The translations under genes and the position numbers were made by a program. DNA of 64,000 nt from Fasciolopsis buskii (taxonomy: Eukaryota > Platyhelminthes > Trematoda > Plagiorchiida > Fasciolidae), in contig LUCM01005749.1 in NCBI GenBank assembly GCA_008360955.1, forward strand, positions 231,313-295,312. Direction: 5' to 3'. The notes below the pieces were generated by a model that was given only the letters and a program-made list of their open reading frames with translations, searched no databases and was not told where the DNA came from. This document shows positions 13,956-25,895 of this stretch, one piece after another. Position 1 is the first letter of the stretch, and every line of letters starts with the position of its first letter.

Positions 13956-15712
13956 GTTGGACTGACGGAGGCTGGTGGATACCTCGATGGATATGTACAT
14001 TGTTATTTGCTCGTTAGAATTGCTTAACTCACCCGGCGAGCTAAAAAGAATTATACGCAAAGTCTGGACTAAATTAATCCCGAAAAGTATGCAACTTGAT
14101 GACGTGACATTCCATAAATTTGTAATACGGAGTTTAGCTAACTCGAATTGACCAGTTTGTCGGAACTGCAACCAACCTGGGATGAAGAAGATCACTTTGA
14201 TGCGGTTAAAGCAAACCGTCGTGGAAGTTCGCTCAAATGCCGGTGTGATAGAATTAGTTCGATAGTGGGGAAAAGGTGACAGCAGCAATATGTCCTTTGC
14301 AGAAAAGAGCGTTAAAATTTGACCGCCCCTAGTGCTTTTGGTCAGACCACGGACTCAGTTTCGAGGTATGGTAGCCTGATAACTATGATAAATCATGATC
14401 AGGAACCGTAGTGATCAATCGGTCATACTCGAGTATTGCAGACTTTTGAAAGAATTCCACGTGATCATGCACTTGACATCCACCTACTCATTTGCCAGTC
14501 GTTCATGACCAAAAATGTGCTAGTTAGATGAAACCCAGGAAAGGTATGAGATTTCCACCACCGCACCACAACGCGGTACACTGAGTTCATCGTGATTTTT
14601 CAAAAGGAATAATCAATAAATTAAGAAAGCATTTCAGATGGCATGAGGTTTCTCCAAACCCCGCCTCGCTAATATGCCTCATCTGTCAAAATTTTAGGGG
14701 ACTAAACACTCTGATTAGCACGATAATGTTTACCGGATTCATAAGTATCTTAGGAATGACAAAAGCCTACAGTCTTATTACTGCACTCACTCGCAAAACC
14801 GCATGGAGCGCATCAAACTCACTGAAATCCCTAGAATGAACCGTAACATTAATTCCATTCATCACATGCTCCGAATACTTCATCTCTACCTCTTATATTC
14901 TGAATCAATACCGGCAGTCGCCATCTCAGCCGTAATAATGAGAACTCATCTGTTTTCGGCAGTCGAGCCCAAATGCTTGATTTTATTCTCACATCTGTTC
15001 TTTCACTCATCTCAGACTGTCCGTTCTCATGACAATTGACTCACTGAACGGCTACTTATCTATCACCTTCCGTGGTCTGGATTCTCCTTTCACCCAGTAA
15101 CACAGATTTTTGGATTACATTTCAGTCATCCAGAACGGCTTTTCTTTTTCTGAGGCTTCCAACTCCGGAGCGGTAAAGGTCAACGTTCAAGCTTCTCCGT
15201 AATTTTTCTAACTTTGTCTGCAAAATTCTTTAAAGTGTGAATCTTTTCATTTCTTCTTTCCCAAGCCAGACCAGTCCGAATCACCCTGCTGCTTCAGGAG
15301 TGGACATGATGTTTATTAACCTTTCACTGTTGGCGCTCTTCGATTACTCCTTTCTATCACCACTTCTTGGTTTAAGAAAGGCCCAGGTGTTCGTGAACCA
15401 TGCAGACTGTCTGAGACATTTTCGTCTGCTGCAGGGCCACATTTGTACTCTCATCCACTAGAGGTTATCGGACAGTTTGGTCCTCCAATGAGTCGGTCTC
15501 CATGTCTTATGTTGTCGTTGCATGCTGGAAAGTGCTGTTTAATTACATCGCTTCTAAAAGGCACATCACACTGAGGTGCCTGTGGGTGACCCATTTATGA
15601 ATTGGACATCTTACAATTCAATATTCGTGCTTATTTACCGTTCATTTATTTTCTGATTATAAGGGCTTACCACAAGGTAGTCTCTAGTTTCATTGTATTT
15701 TGTGGAGAAAAC
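13956..15712. other. No supportable gene
   Basis: Frames up to 116 codons exist (13938-14288 minus, starting in the GATA repeat) but none has a recognisable motif. 14803-15039 and 15237-15461 plus are short and compositionally ordinary. Confidence 0.5.
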
Positions 15713-16030
15713 TCAGTGAGTGAATTGTTTGGGCTTTTTTGATTGGTTGCTCAGGAAGTCGGCAAAGGCACGATACCACTTTGTCCGGGTGTATGCTGCA
15801 ATGCGGGACAGTGGAATTCCTGTAGAAAGCGATCCCGAAGGGTGACGGACAAGAAGCGGATTGTGTAGAAAAATGTCAAGGGAGCATCGACAGACCATGG
15901 TGCAGAGGTCTAGTCGGGTGTGAGAGTGTCCTGTGGGAAAACTTTCCACATGTGGTTTCAACCAAATGTTTCCAGTTTGCAAAATAAGCGAGACCATCGG
16001 ACAGAATCGAATAAAAGTACGCAGTCCAAG
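15713..16030 (-). pseudogene. CR1-like retrotransposon fragment with internal deletion (copy 2)
   Basis: On the minus strand, about 16025-15955 matches the FDSVP...LRKLETLG coding DNA of copy 1, here read in shifted frames. It passes directly into the C-terminal tail: HPTRPLHHGL, FSTQSA, then RNSTVP and DFLSNQS. In copy 1 these two blocks are about 700 bases apart, so the catalytic RT region has been deleted from this copy. Frame breaks occur in the tail as well. Confidence 0.75.
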
Positions 16031-16654
16031 ACAGCAAGGGATCCTGCAAAGACATCAAACTATGGTACGGAATGCCGGTGTGTTCAAAATGAACTTGCTA
16101 AATTCATGAGAGATCTTCGGAAAAGCAGGTGATACAAACACTTGATTTTTATTTTGCTCGATGTAAAAAAGTGTTTTCCTTGCCACGTGTTTGAGCATTT
16201 GTTTATTTTTACGTTGCGTGGAAATGAAATGTTAATTTAAAGTGGAGCGTAGGCCCAAATGACCTATATTTGCATAAGAGGCCATCTTCATTTCGGGATG
16301 ATTAGGGCAGTCGTGAATGCATTCTAGAGAACAAACCCGTTTAAAAAATCAACGGAATATTAGTTATGGGAAGACACAAAATTCTACATCAAAGCAAAAC
16401 TTAACACCGAAAACCACGAACATTTCACTCACTTATTCTGATCCCTTTTGGCAATAATCGGTAATATACTTTGGTCATTCGGAAACTAAACAATGAACTC
16501 CAGATAAAGGACAGCGCGGTAGACTACACATAGGCTGGATTTGCATCCAGCACGGAAAGATGTCACCTCTTGTTGATAGACAGCTTTCAACGCGCACTGC
16601 CCAATGTGGTTAGTATGACGTTACAGTAGGGTCGATGGTAGCGCGACTAGGTTG

Positions 16655-16807
16655 TCGGACTTTCCAAACACGGGGTCAACGCGATCTGCTTTTCGTTCCG
16701 TACTCACTGGAATCAATATTCATAGGAACTCCACCATCCCATATTTATCAATCATCTGAACAAACCGTGACTGTGTTTCAGCCGATTTCCTGAGTAACCA
16801 ATAATAA
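16655..16807 (+). pseudogene. CR1-like retrotransposon 3' fragment, plus strand (copy 4)
   Basis: The plus strand from about 16690 encodes SFRTHWNQYS in one frame and, by the copy-3 alignment, TGINIHRNSTIPYLS, then a DRDCVSADFLSNQ-type end before a stop near 16805. The DNA aligns with the minus strand of 24.04-24.2 kb (for example ACTCACTGGAATCAATAT is shared exactly). It is only the last 150 or so bases of the ORF and lies opposite in orientation to the copy at 15.7 kb. Confidence 0.7.
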
Positions 16808-19800
16808 TGTGCTCTGATCTTGATGAATTTTTATTTCTTTTTCACGAAGTGATGAGTGTAACTTTTTCCTGATTTTCCGCACGTTTTTAGAATGAAATGC
16901 AATACTGCTTGTGCGCAAAAGTCTATATAATAAAATACAGTGCAACGGAAGACAGTAAGGCTTTAAAGATTTGTATCGGCCTGAAAATACTACTTCAAAA
17001 TTCATGTATTGGTGGCGATTGTCCTGCACTTCATTAGATTATTTTCCACTGGGTTTCTATCTTAAAAGTATAGAAATTTGCATTACTCAGTCTGTCTCTG
17101 AAGTACTCTGTACAGAAGGGATTTTACCCATCGTAATGCATTTAGAAGCTTCCCTATGAATATTTTTGGGATCCCAGCACTTGCCAGGGATAAACAAAAC
17201 ACTAAAATTGCCTTCAAATCAATAAACAGGTTTCCCCTGTAATATCTGTTTGTAGGCCGTATTAAGGCTAGTGGAACAAGGGTGTCCTTGGATGTTTAGG
17301 TAAACGCGTCTGATTATGAAATAGAAACAATGCCGTGGCATGAAAATTTCATAAACGCTTTTTGGCGGGTTATAGGATTTATGCTGACTTGTAGTCATAA
17401 ATGACACCAAGCTTTTTTGTTCAATAGAAGCACGCGTTCTGTCGAACATCCTGTGTTTGTATACTGAGTGGAATTATTTGTTAATAAGAGTGTTTTACGT
17501 TAACTGGGGTCTAGCAACCACGATTATTCAAGTATAGGAAAATTTTCCTTTAGGACGGGTATTGGTTTACACTAACGTTGACCTTGAGGCAAGGTCGTTT
17601 AAGCGAGCTGAGTAAGTTGATCAAGCAATTGTCGTGCCAGTAATATAGTAACCTTGAAACAATAAAATCTGTGGCACCACAATCGAGAGGGTAGGTAATT
17701 GGTTAACAATCTTCGGTCAACTTAAAATTACCAGCCAAAGCCTTTCTGACGTTTTCAGCTAAACAAGGCTGCCCTTTGCATCGCAATAAACGAATAAACT
17801 GTCAAAAGAGCACGCAGTTTATTGAGAAAAGTTTCACACACGAACGTGGCCACAGAGTTATTTTCTCCAATCATGATGCAGATTATCAGCACTGTTTCAT
17901 ACAACAGTAACAGGAGTAATATTAAAACGTTCCAATTTTGTCGGGTTTGGAGCGGAAATTAGTCCCGCAAAAAGGCAGTGAATTTACTTATCCAGCACAA
18001 CAATATAAAATGCTGAATGACTTAATCTGGCGGCCCGGTAATTTTGTTGATGAATTCTTAGTGTGTTGGACTCTGCAGAATGCTCACCAATCACACATAT
18101 CTGGAAGAAACGTTTTCGTACGGTTTACCGCAGATTCATATTCACGTCGGAGTTGTCTATTCTTGCGTGAATGAAATGGGAAAAGACTTGCATTTGGCAT
18201 CACAAATGAGTACACTGCGTACTGGACAAATTTTATCGTCGTGGTGATGAAAGCGTTACGCTCATTCTAGGAAATCAAGAAATTTGGGGGAGATGATGAT
18301 TTTTGAAAAAAAAGCTCGTTTGTTCCATCCCACGAGAACTTTTGATCATGCAATCAGTCCTCGGATTATGAGGTAAATGCACACTCAAACTGAGGGTGCT
18401 GTATGCCATATAAAAATGATCAAAGGTTACGAAGAGATGGCGATGGTCATTGTTTATTTACGCTGAATTGCTGCCAATACACACTGCAAAATGTTGTGAA
18501 TTAATCTCACTTCCGGTTTTCCTAACGGATGCATAATCTTATGCGTTAGAGATACCTATGTGGCAACTAATACAGGAATTTGAATCTCATTAGCCGACTA
18601 GGTAAAACCATTTTTTACGGCTTAGTGTCGAAAATAACCACCAGTTCTTGTTGAATACAAAAGGAATTTCAACTCAGTTACTTGTTTCCTTATGCGGTTG
18701 AAGACTGAAGCGCAAAGCGTCCTTATGAAGCTTGTTGCGTACGTTTCGGGAGAACGTGTATATATCTTCACATATGCATTCTCCTTGTGGCAACAGCGGA
18801 GAAATGCCGCTGGAGGGCGCATTAAAAATATTGTTATTCGGATGCATGGACGTTGTCTCCCTATCTTTATGTTTTCTTGGTTAACCACAGTTATTCGGTT
18901 TTGAATAAATTCTGTGCATTCAACCCTTTACAATTAACTTTGTACTTGCGGTTAGTTGTATGGGACCAATACTGCACCACTATTGCATTCCCAGGCTTGA
19001 TTAGCAATAGCCGTATCTGTTCACGGCACACAATTTGGCGTGTGACACGTTCACTGCACTTGGATATCGACCCCAGGATCCCGAGTGGGACATAATTTTG
19101 ATTGGGAGTTTTCATTTTTGCATCTGGCGGATGATCTGCGGGTGAGCCACAGAGGTTCCTCGTTGCTACATCTGCTATTTCTCTGCCCATTTATCCAACA
19201 ATCTTGTGGGACTTTAGCCAGAAGGGTTGAAAGCAGGTGGATGGAGAGATGTTGTGGATCCACACAAGTCTGAGTATATTTCTACACGTTGCTGCCTGGC
19301 AAACAGGTATCATTCCGGGACTGCTCGTCCGGTTTTTCCCCCTATTACATGGTATCTGTTACTTGCTGGAGCATTCGCTTGCTTGCACGCCAACTTTACG
19401 AGTAAAATGTAGTCAGCTATAGAAAGGAATGAGTGACGAGAACCTGGCGATCGGTGGGGCGCGAAGCTCGACAATAGAAAAGGACAAGTATTTTAGGGAA
19501 ACATGGATAGGAAATTCTACTTTGAAAATATGATTTTGCTCTTGAGGCATGAAGTCTGGTGCGCAAGCACAAGAAAATTCATTTTTCGCCTTTTCTTGGC
19601 TACGGAATACAACGGGACGGTTGTTTTCATGCCGGTATTTCCTCGCATATTTGGATAATGAAAGTTGTCTTTTTCTGACCGGAAGAAAACTGCAAGTACT
19701 CGTGGGACTTGTTGGAATGCTAGCGCATCTGTTGCGCGTCTCAGTTTGTGATAGAAGAAAATGAGAAAACAATTTTCTGAATGTCTGTTATTGTTTTGTC

Positions 19801-22800
19801 ACCCCGTGTTGGTGGGTTCTTTACAATTGCGGTGCTTTTTGTCCTCTATGATTTCCTAGTGAAATATGCAGATTGAGACAAACACAACTGGTCATTCAGA
19901 AGGACTAAGGCGACTTTAATTTTTATGCTTTCTACATGCCGCGAATTGTAAAAAGTGAAATTTTATACCCTAGTTTTCATTGAATGTTTACAAAAGTGCC
20001 TGTTATAAAAAACTGTCAAGTAGGAATGTTGTTTTGGGTTGGATCAGATGGCATGAGAAAATCACGCAGCAGCTGCTTGTTTCACTAATACCGCAGTTTT
20101 CAAAGCTTCGAACAGATGGACAACACAGGTGCATCTGAGTGCAGCGGTGGCCCGAAACCGAATCACTTCTGGCCATTTTCACATAGATGAAAACTAAAAA
20201 AATGGGAAAATTTGAGTATATATGAAATAAGAATCTTTCCCGTACAACGGGGAAGCAAATATGGCGACACTGCTCATATGGATGTCGATTTCTTGCTTGT
20301 TTCACTTCGATTTGTTGGGTTCACTTCACTTCGTCTTTCGTTCCCTTCGTATCTTGGATATCGATCTACAGCAAAACGTTTGAGTTTATTTCTCATAACT
20401 TTTCCTGATACTGTAAGGGGTCCATTAAATGAACGTTTCTGTTTGGTTGCATTTGATCACAAAACAATCCTGTAGATTTCTATTGGACAACAGACCCAAG
20501 TGATATGTGCATATCTATCCATCATCTTGGACTGTGATGTTCGGGTGTCAAGGAAAAAACATTCGAGCAACTGTGTATGACTGATCTGTTCAAAGATATG
20601 TTCTCGCTTCCGGGAAGAAACAATTTTCTCGAATTATCTGATTGTTCATAAATCTTTCTGATCGAAAATCAGTGGTGAGAAATGATTTTAATAAATAAGA
20701 TGCTGTATCATGATGAATTTGTTGTTCTGAACCTGTCGCCAGAAGATAAGGTTTAAGGGTGATTAAAATTTAACAAAGTGCATGTCTACTTCGTTTTCTG
20801 ACTAACCAGAATGGTAACAGTGTTTACACTTCACTCGTTCTATTTATTATTCAACCAGTCCACAATAACAGTTTAAGTGATCGCAACTGCCGTGAAGTGA
20901 CCCAAAGGAAAACGCTTTCATTTACGGCGAGACTCGTGCCCAGGAACAGTTCGTCGGTAAAACTCAAGTGGATTACGAAATCGAATGACACTATTCGGGG
21001 CGTTGTGTATGCACCAAGTCAACTACTCGAAAGTCCACTGGTTGTCGTGAAAAATCATTTCAGTTATTAGTAACAATGTGGCTATTGTTAGCATCATCAC
21101 TTATGATTCCAAATTTTGCTCAACACGATCTACTTTATTTGCTGGCGAGTAGGTGACGCATAATTTTTGTGACTAAACAATGAGACAGGTTGTATCTGAG
21201 ACAAGGTTCACCGTAGACCGAAATGAAGCAAACCGATTTGCCCGTAAAGTGTCACGTTATGTCCGTACTTGTCCCGTGGACCGGATATACTCGACAGACT
21301 TTCTGATTGCTTTCACTGTTCGGATGGGCCAAAAAGCATAGAGAAAACCGACTGAATTGACCGGGGCTGTATGGGCTCGCAAACTATTCTCAAAGCTACC
21401 GCCAAAATTCGTATGTGACTTGGAATCGTGGACCGCAAATATACTCAATTTTTCGGAACACCATGACAGAGAGACTGAAGAGGTGGATTCGCAGTGTGAA
21501 GATCGACGCCCAGGTTTGCATCCAAATGATTTTTTAGTTGCTTTTTGCAATCGAAGTGTTGCAACTCCAAACTCCGAGAAAAACGTGCGTAGGAAACATG
21601 GAAATGAGACATTCATTATGCCAAGTAAAACTTTTGAGAATAATGGAAAATTAGCTCAGCAAGCTACAACGCCTTGTAAATGACGCTTCAGAATCACGCA
21701 TGCAAATGAACACCATTTATCCATTTTACTACTTTTGGGTTTTTATAAAACCAGTTTCCAGGCGCACATCGGAAGGCCCTTTGCTCATCCGTGTTAACCC
21801 AACGTGCAACTGTTTGCTAGAAATTAATGTTTCCTCACTGATGGATTGTTTATATCAATCCTCTGAAAGTTCCTTAAGTCATCATTAGAAATATTATGGA
21901 GTTTTATTCAAATCTCTATTCAACTTGGTATTTTTTGTATGGATGTATATTCGAATATCGATTAGCAGGCCATATCGACAAACTAATAAGAAAGTAACAA
22001 CAGCGTGCAGTGAGTTCGACACATTTTTTGGTTATTTTAAACATAATAATATTCCAATTGTTTCTACCATCTAGTACAAATGATAAGAGAAATAGTTTTC
22101 TAGTTTTCCTGTGGTCGGCTAAAATGTACATTCACTTGTTAAAGTACGCTCATTTTGGAAGTGACAAATCAATTCTGTTCACGCAGAGACAGAAGAAACT
22201 GAAAGTGGTCAGTAGTAGGAGCTTTTGAATGGAGTTTTCGAAATATTTCAGCATCCAACTTGAGATTGAAGATTACCAAATCATTATGTAACTATTTTAC
22301 CCTTTTTGAAGTCATCACTGCGGTTCGTGCCCATTGGGCCCGTACTGCGACGCATTATACCATGTAGTGTTCATGTTCGCTGACCCGTTGAGAACCAGCC
22401 AGGCGAGCGTAATGGCGTTCGACTCACAATTATCTGCCCCTATTAGCATCTCACTTCCGGAACGATGGGTATGCTTTGTAATGGCTTCATAGTCTTCAAA
22501 TTCGATGTTAACACTGTTTGACGAATCATTTGGAAGAGCACACGATCCGGGTGGCCACAATAGCACTAGACTTGATTTTGGAAATGAAATTTTGACTTTT
22601 TCTATCATATTGCATGTAAGTGTGTTACAAAATGTGTTAGCCACACTGATCATATTAAAAATGATTTCATTGTCTGTACTTTTCCAGCATTAGTCACATT
22701 TGTCCGCATCTATGTTTAGGACAACTTGGCCGGCATCATCACGTGAGGCATGTAAGCGCAGGTGGACTTACTGCGCAAATTTCAGACAATTCGGACGTCA

Positions 22801-24029
22801 GAATGTGTGCTTCCACTTAAAGTGATCATGTTTCAAGTGACCACAAATGATGACTTCATTCTAAAAGCCACTGACTGAATTCGAAATTGGAAATGAAGTG
22901 TCAATATCTAGTCAAAGTTAGCCGTTCAACCTCAAGGTCACATGCGTGCATATTGGTTAAGGGTCGTCGTTCATTTTATGCACTTCACGTTGTATCACAA
23001 AAGACACCTCGGGGGAAAGTAAAGCTCTCTAAATGTAGTTGCACGTTTGCCTAATAGACACCTGTGATATCTGTTATTTTCTGGCACAAAGTTCGACTGC
23101 ATGCAAATGTCCAATTGAGACCATGACAACCCCGAAAAAGTGTACTATTTCATTTTGTTTCTTCAAACGAGCGGAACCGGACAAAGTCGCGGGTAGCCGA
23201 CACGGGGACGGCGATCTTTTGTAGCGGCTGACTGACTGACCCGGCAAGTACACGAACAAAGAAATCAACGTGAGCAGACACGAAGAAGCAACATGTGGAC
23301 AACGAAGCCAATTAGGCTATCAGCAGACAAAGCACGATGCTTGCACCCAAACTAAGCAAACCAAACGGTCGATTCCGAGTGTGCGGGATGACCTGGCTGC
23401 AGATACGGCCACGCATGATTATTTATCTTGTCTGGCCACCACATTCCCCTCTAGTAAAGCGATTACTCCTCAGGTCACCGAATTAAACGCGTTCATCGGT
23501 GTACAGCACAAATTCAAGTTTTGCAGGCCCCGAAAGGAAGTGGTAGAACGTTTGGGACATTTAGTCCCGTGTAAACCAGTTTGGGGTAATACGATTCACT
23601 GTCTGAAACCCACGATGAATGAGCATGAGAGCAGAGGCAATATGTGACTTCGAATGCGAATTACAAATGGCCTGTGACTGTTTCATAGTGTGAAATTGAC
23701 GACTGTGCCTGGTGTGTGTTGTCCCGAAAGTTTGGTGCACACAAGTTTGCTTTGGGGAGAGATCATTGCCTGCATAATCTCCTCCAACCCCGTTTGTCAT
23801 TGACGGCCGAATGTAATTGTTTACCAATCGGGATATTCTAAATGGGATTTCAGTACAATTATTGGTCTTGGTTTGTAGAATTACTATTCGGGAGGGATGC
23901 TTCATTACATCAAAGTAATGTATTATGTTGCATAAAGTACGGGTTTCAGCTTAAAAACATAACAAAAATAAGATAAATAATTCACTCATCACACTATAAA
24001 AATGAAAAAAAAACAAATCGAGGTAAGAT
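16808..24029. other. No confirmed gene; scattered short open frames
   Basis: Frames of 60-125 codons occur on both strands. The most protein-like to the eye are 21357-21683 plus, 22315-22653 minus (acidic and N/S/T-rich, containing WLVLNGS and NMNTTWYN) and 23270-23647 plus. None could be tied to a family, and none has a clear chain of splice sites. Any of them could be an isolated exon or chance. Confidence 0.4.
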
Positions 24030-24039
24030 TTGAGCACAT

Positions 24040-24410
24040 TTTGGCTGGCTGCTCAGGAATTCGGCTGACATGATCAAGGTTTGTCAAGATGCGCGCCGAA
24101 TATGGAACAGTAGAGTTCGCACAGATATTGATTCCAGTGAGTATGAAACGAAAAGCGGACCTTGTTGAAAAATGAGGGCGGCTCTTTGGAAAGTCATTGG
24201 GCAGAAGATGTGCCAGATTTGTGAGAACTTTGCGAGCAAATTTTTCACATGCGCGTAAGTGATGGTCACGCAGATTAGTGGGCAACATGCTTGATGGTAC
24301 GAAAGACAACCGACTAATGGTTGATCGCCCCGAGGAAGAATTTTGAATTTCGTTTTTAAGGAAGCTTGTAAAACTACAAGAGAGCGGTAAGGAAGGTTTG
24401 GAAAAACAAA
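24040..24410 (-). pseudogene. CR1-like retrotransposon 3' fragment (copy 3)
   Basis: Minus strand. The C-terminal part of the CR1-like ORF is read as CEKFARKVLTNLAH, then FSTRSAFRF, LTGINICANSTVPYSARIL and TNLDHV. It parallels copy 1 (CEKFAYKILSDPTH, FSTQSTFRS, then the LTN-DRVL block). The RT core is absent, so the copy is 5'-truncated. Frame changes split the coding region. A T-rich segment (A-rich on plus, 23950-24015) lies on its 3' side. Confidence 0.75.
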
Positions 24411-24419
24411 CAAATGGGG

Positions 24420-25729
24420 CTTCAGTCAGAGGTATTTAGGTATGCAATATTAAACGTATAGAATGTTACTCTGACAGTCAGGCAGTGAACAGGTGAATCG
24501 AAAAGTCCTTAAGTAGCACAATCTAGAGGATACTGAACTGAACAAATTGTCTTAGTCAATCCACCTTCTCGTGCCCCGGCGTATTTGACGCTTTGGCTGT
24601 GGCAAGGCCACCGTTTGTGTGGTATTAAACGAATGAACTGTGTCAAGCGAATGTTCGGTATGCAGGATTTTAATCGCATAAACGGGTTCAGTAAATTTTT
24701 ATTTCTGTCAAAATGTCACGAAGGCAGGTATTCCCTTTAATCCTGAAATAGATCAGTTGGAACCTTTCCTTTGCTAGGCCGAAAAAGCATTCAAGTGATT
24801 AAAATGTCAGCAAATATGGAACCTAGATTAATAGCTGAATAAGGCAAGGAATGTAAATGCCCCATGCAACCAAGGAAAGAATCGATCTTGCTAACACAGC
24901 GAGTCGCTAATTATGTTGACTAATGCACGGAATGTGTTGGCCAGTAAAAAACTAGCGAAATGTCTATTCGTGCTTGGAGATTCTTCAAAAGATTATCTCA
25001 TTTGCTTGAATTCGTTCAACCTATTCATTAACACGAATAAAGTGATAAATGCTCCTTGAACGAATTAAAACAGCAAGCATTTTTTATATGGAAGAGTTGT
25101 TACATGAGGTAACGGAGATGTTTCCTAAACATACCAGGAAGATAGCTTCCCTAAACGAGACTGGGAGTTGCCTTCCACCAGAAATTAAGAAGCAAATTAT
25201 ATTGATTAGATTGGTTTACTTCCTATTTGAATTTGGTCTTACGAAAGCACGATCGGATCTGGAGCATGCTACACATAAGGGCGCACCGCACTCTGCATGT
25301 GGATATCAATGTTGGAATTCTTGGCCTAGGAGATTAGGATAATTTCGTATTCTAATTGTTTGATTCGCCATCAAACTTACCCAAAGGGGCTGAGGAGGAG
25401 TGCTGAACCACTCGATAACCAGTGTTTATCAGTGCGGTACTTCTAGCAGTAGGCGTCAAAATGATAGGAATCAATCTCACTTTGCTTTCCCTAACAGGCT
25501 GCGAATGGGCTATGATTATTGTACGCAGAATGTTGATAAAATGGGATATCGACCGAATTTCGAACACATTCACAGTGCAAATAGCACAAATTCGATGTTC
25601 TTTGCCAGAAAAGTCCACGACTTCCACTACGTGCTAAAAGTCCAAACTAAGGTGCATTCTTCTTGACATTACTGCATATCAAGGCCAGATATTTGCTCGT
25701 AACATCTGATACATGAGTTTTCGCGAGAT
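24420..25729. other. No supportable gene
   Basis: A 97-codon plus frame at 25049-25342 and overlapping frames at 25352-25666 have no recognisable motifs. Confidence 0.5.
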
Positions 25730-25895
25730 CTGGCCGGCAGTGGACAAGCAGATAAATTCGTAGCGTTTGGAAGTGAAGTCTGTGGGTTCGAATCTTCTCA
25801 CCGCCGGTCAACTTTCCTATTTGGCAGCCCTCTGTTGGCCGCTATCCCCTTCTTGAAAAGTGATGTACATTATTATTTTATTGATAAAGAAGAAT
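25730..25895 (+). repeat. tRNA-derived SINE copy
   Basis: TGGCCGGCAGTGGACAAGCA (family TGGCCGGCGGTGGCCAAGCG) opens the copy. Box B is read as GGGTTCGAATC, followed by CACCGCCGGTCAACTTTCC, TTGGCAGCCCTCTGTTGGCC, GCTATCCCCTTCTTGAAA and the tail TGATGTACATTATTATTTTA. It is full length relative to the best copy at 43.2 kb, with scattered substitutions; box A is damaged (GGACAAGCAG). Confidence 0.85.

Noticed and set aside
18090..18120. GAAACGTTTT as a hammerhead core
   Set aside because: The GAAACG word is present but no CUGANGA-type core or stem II precedes it.
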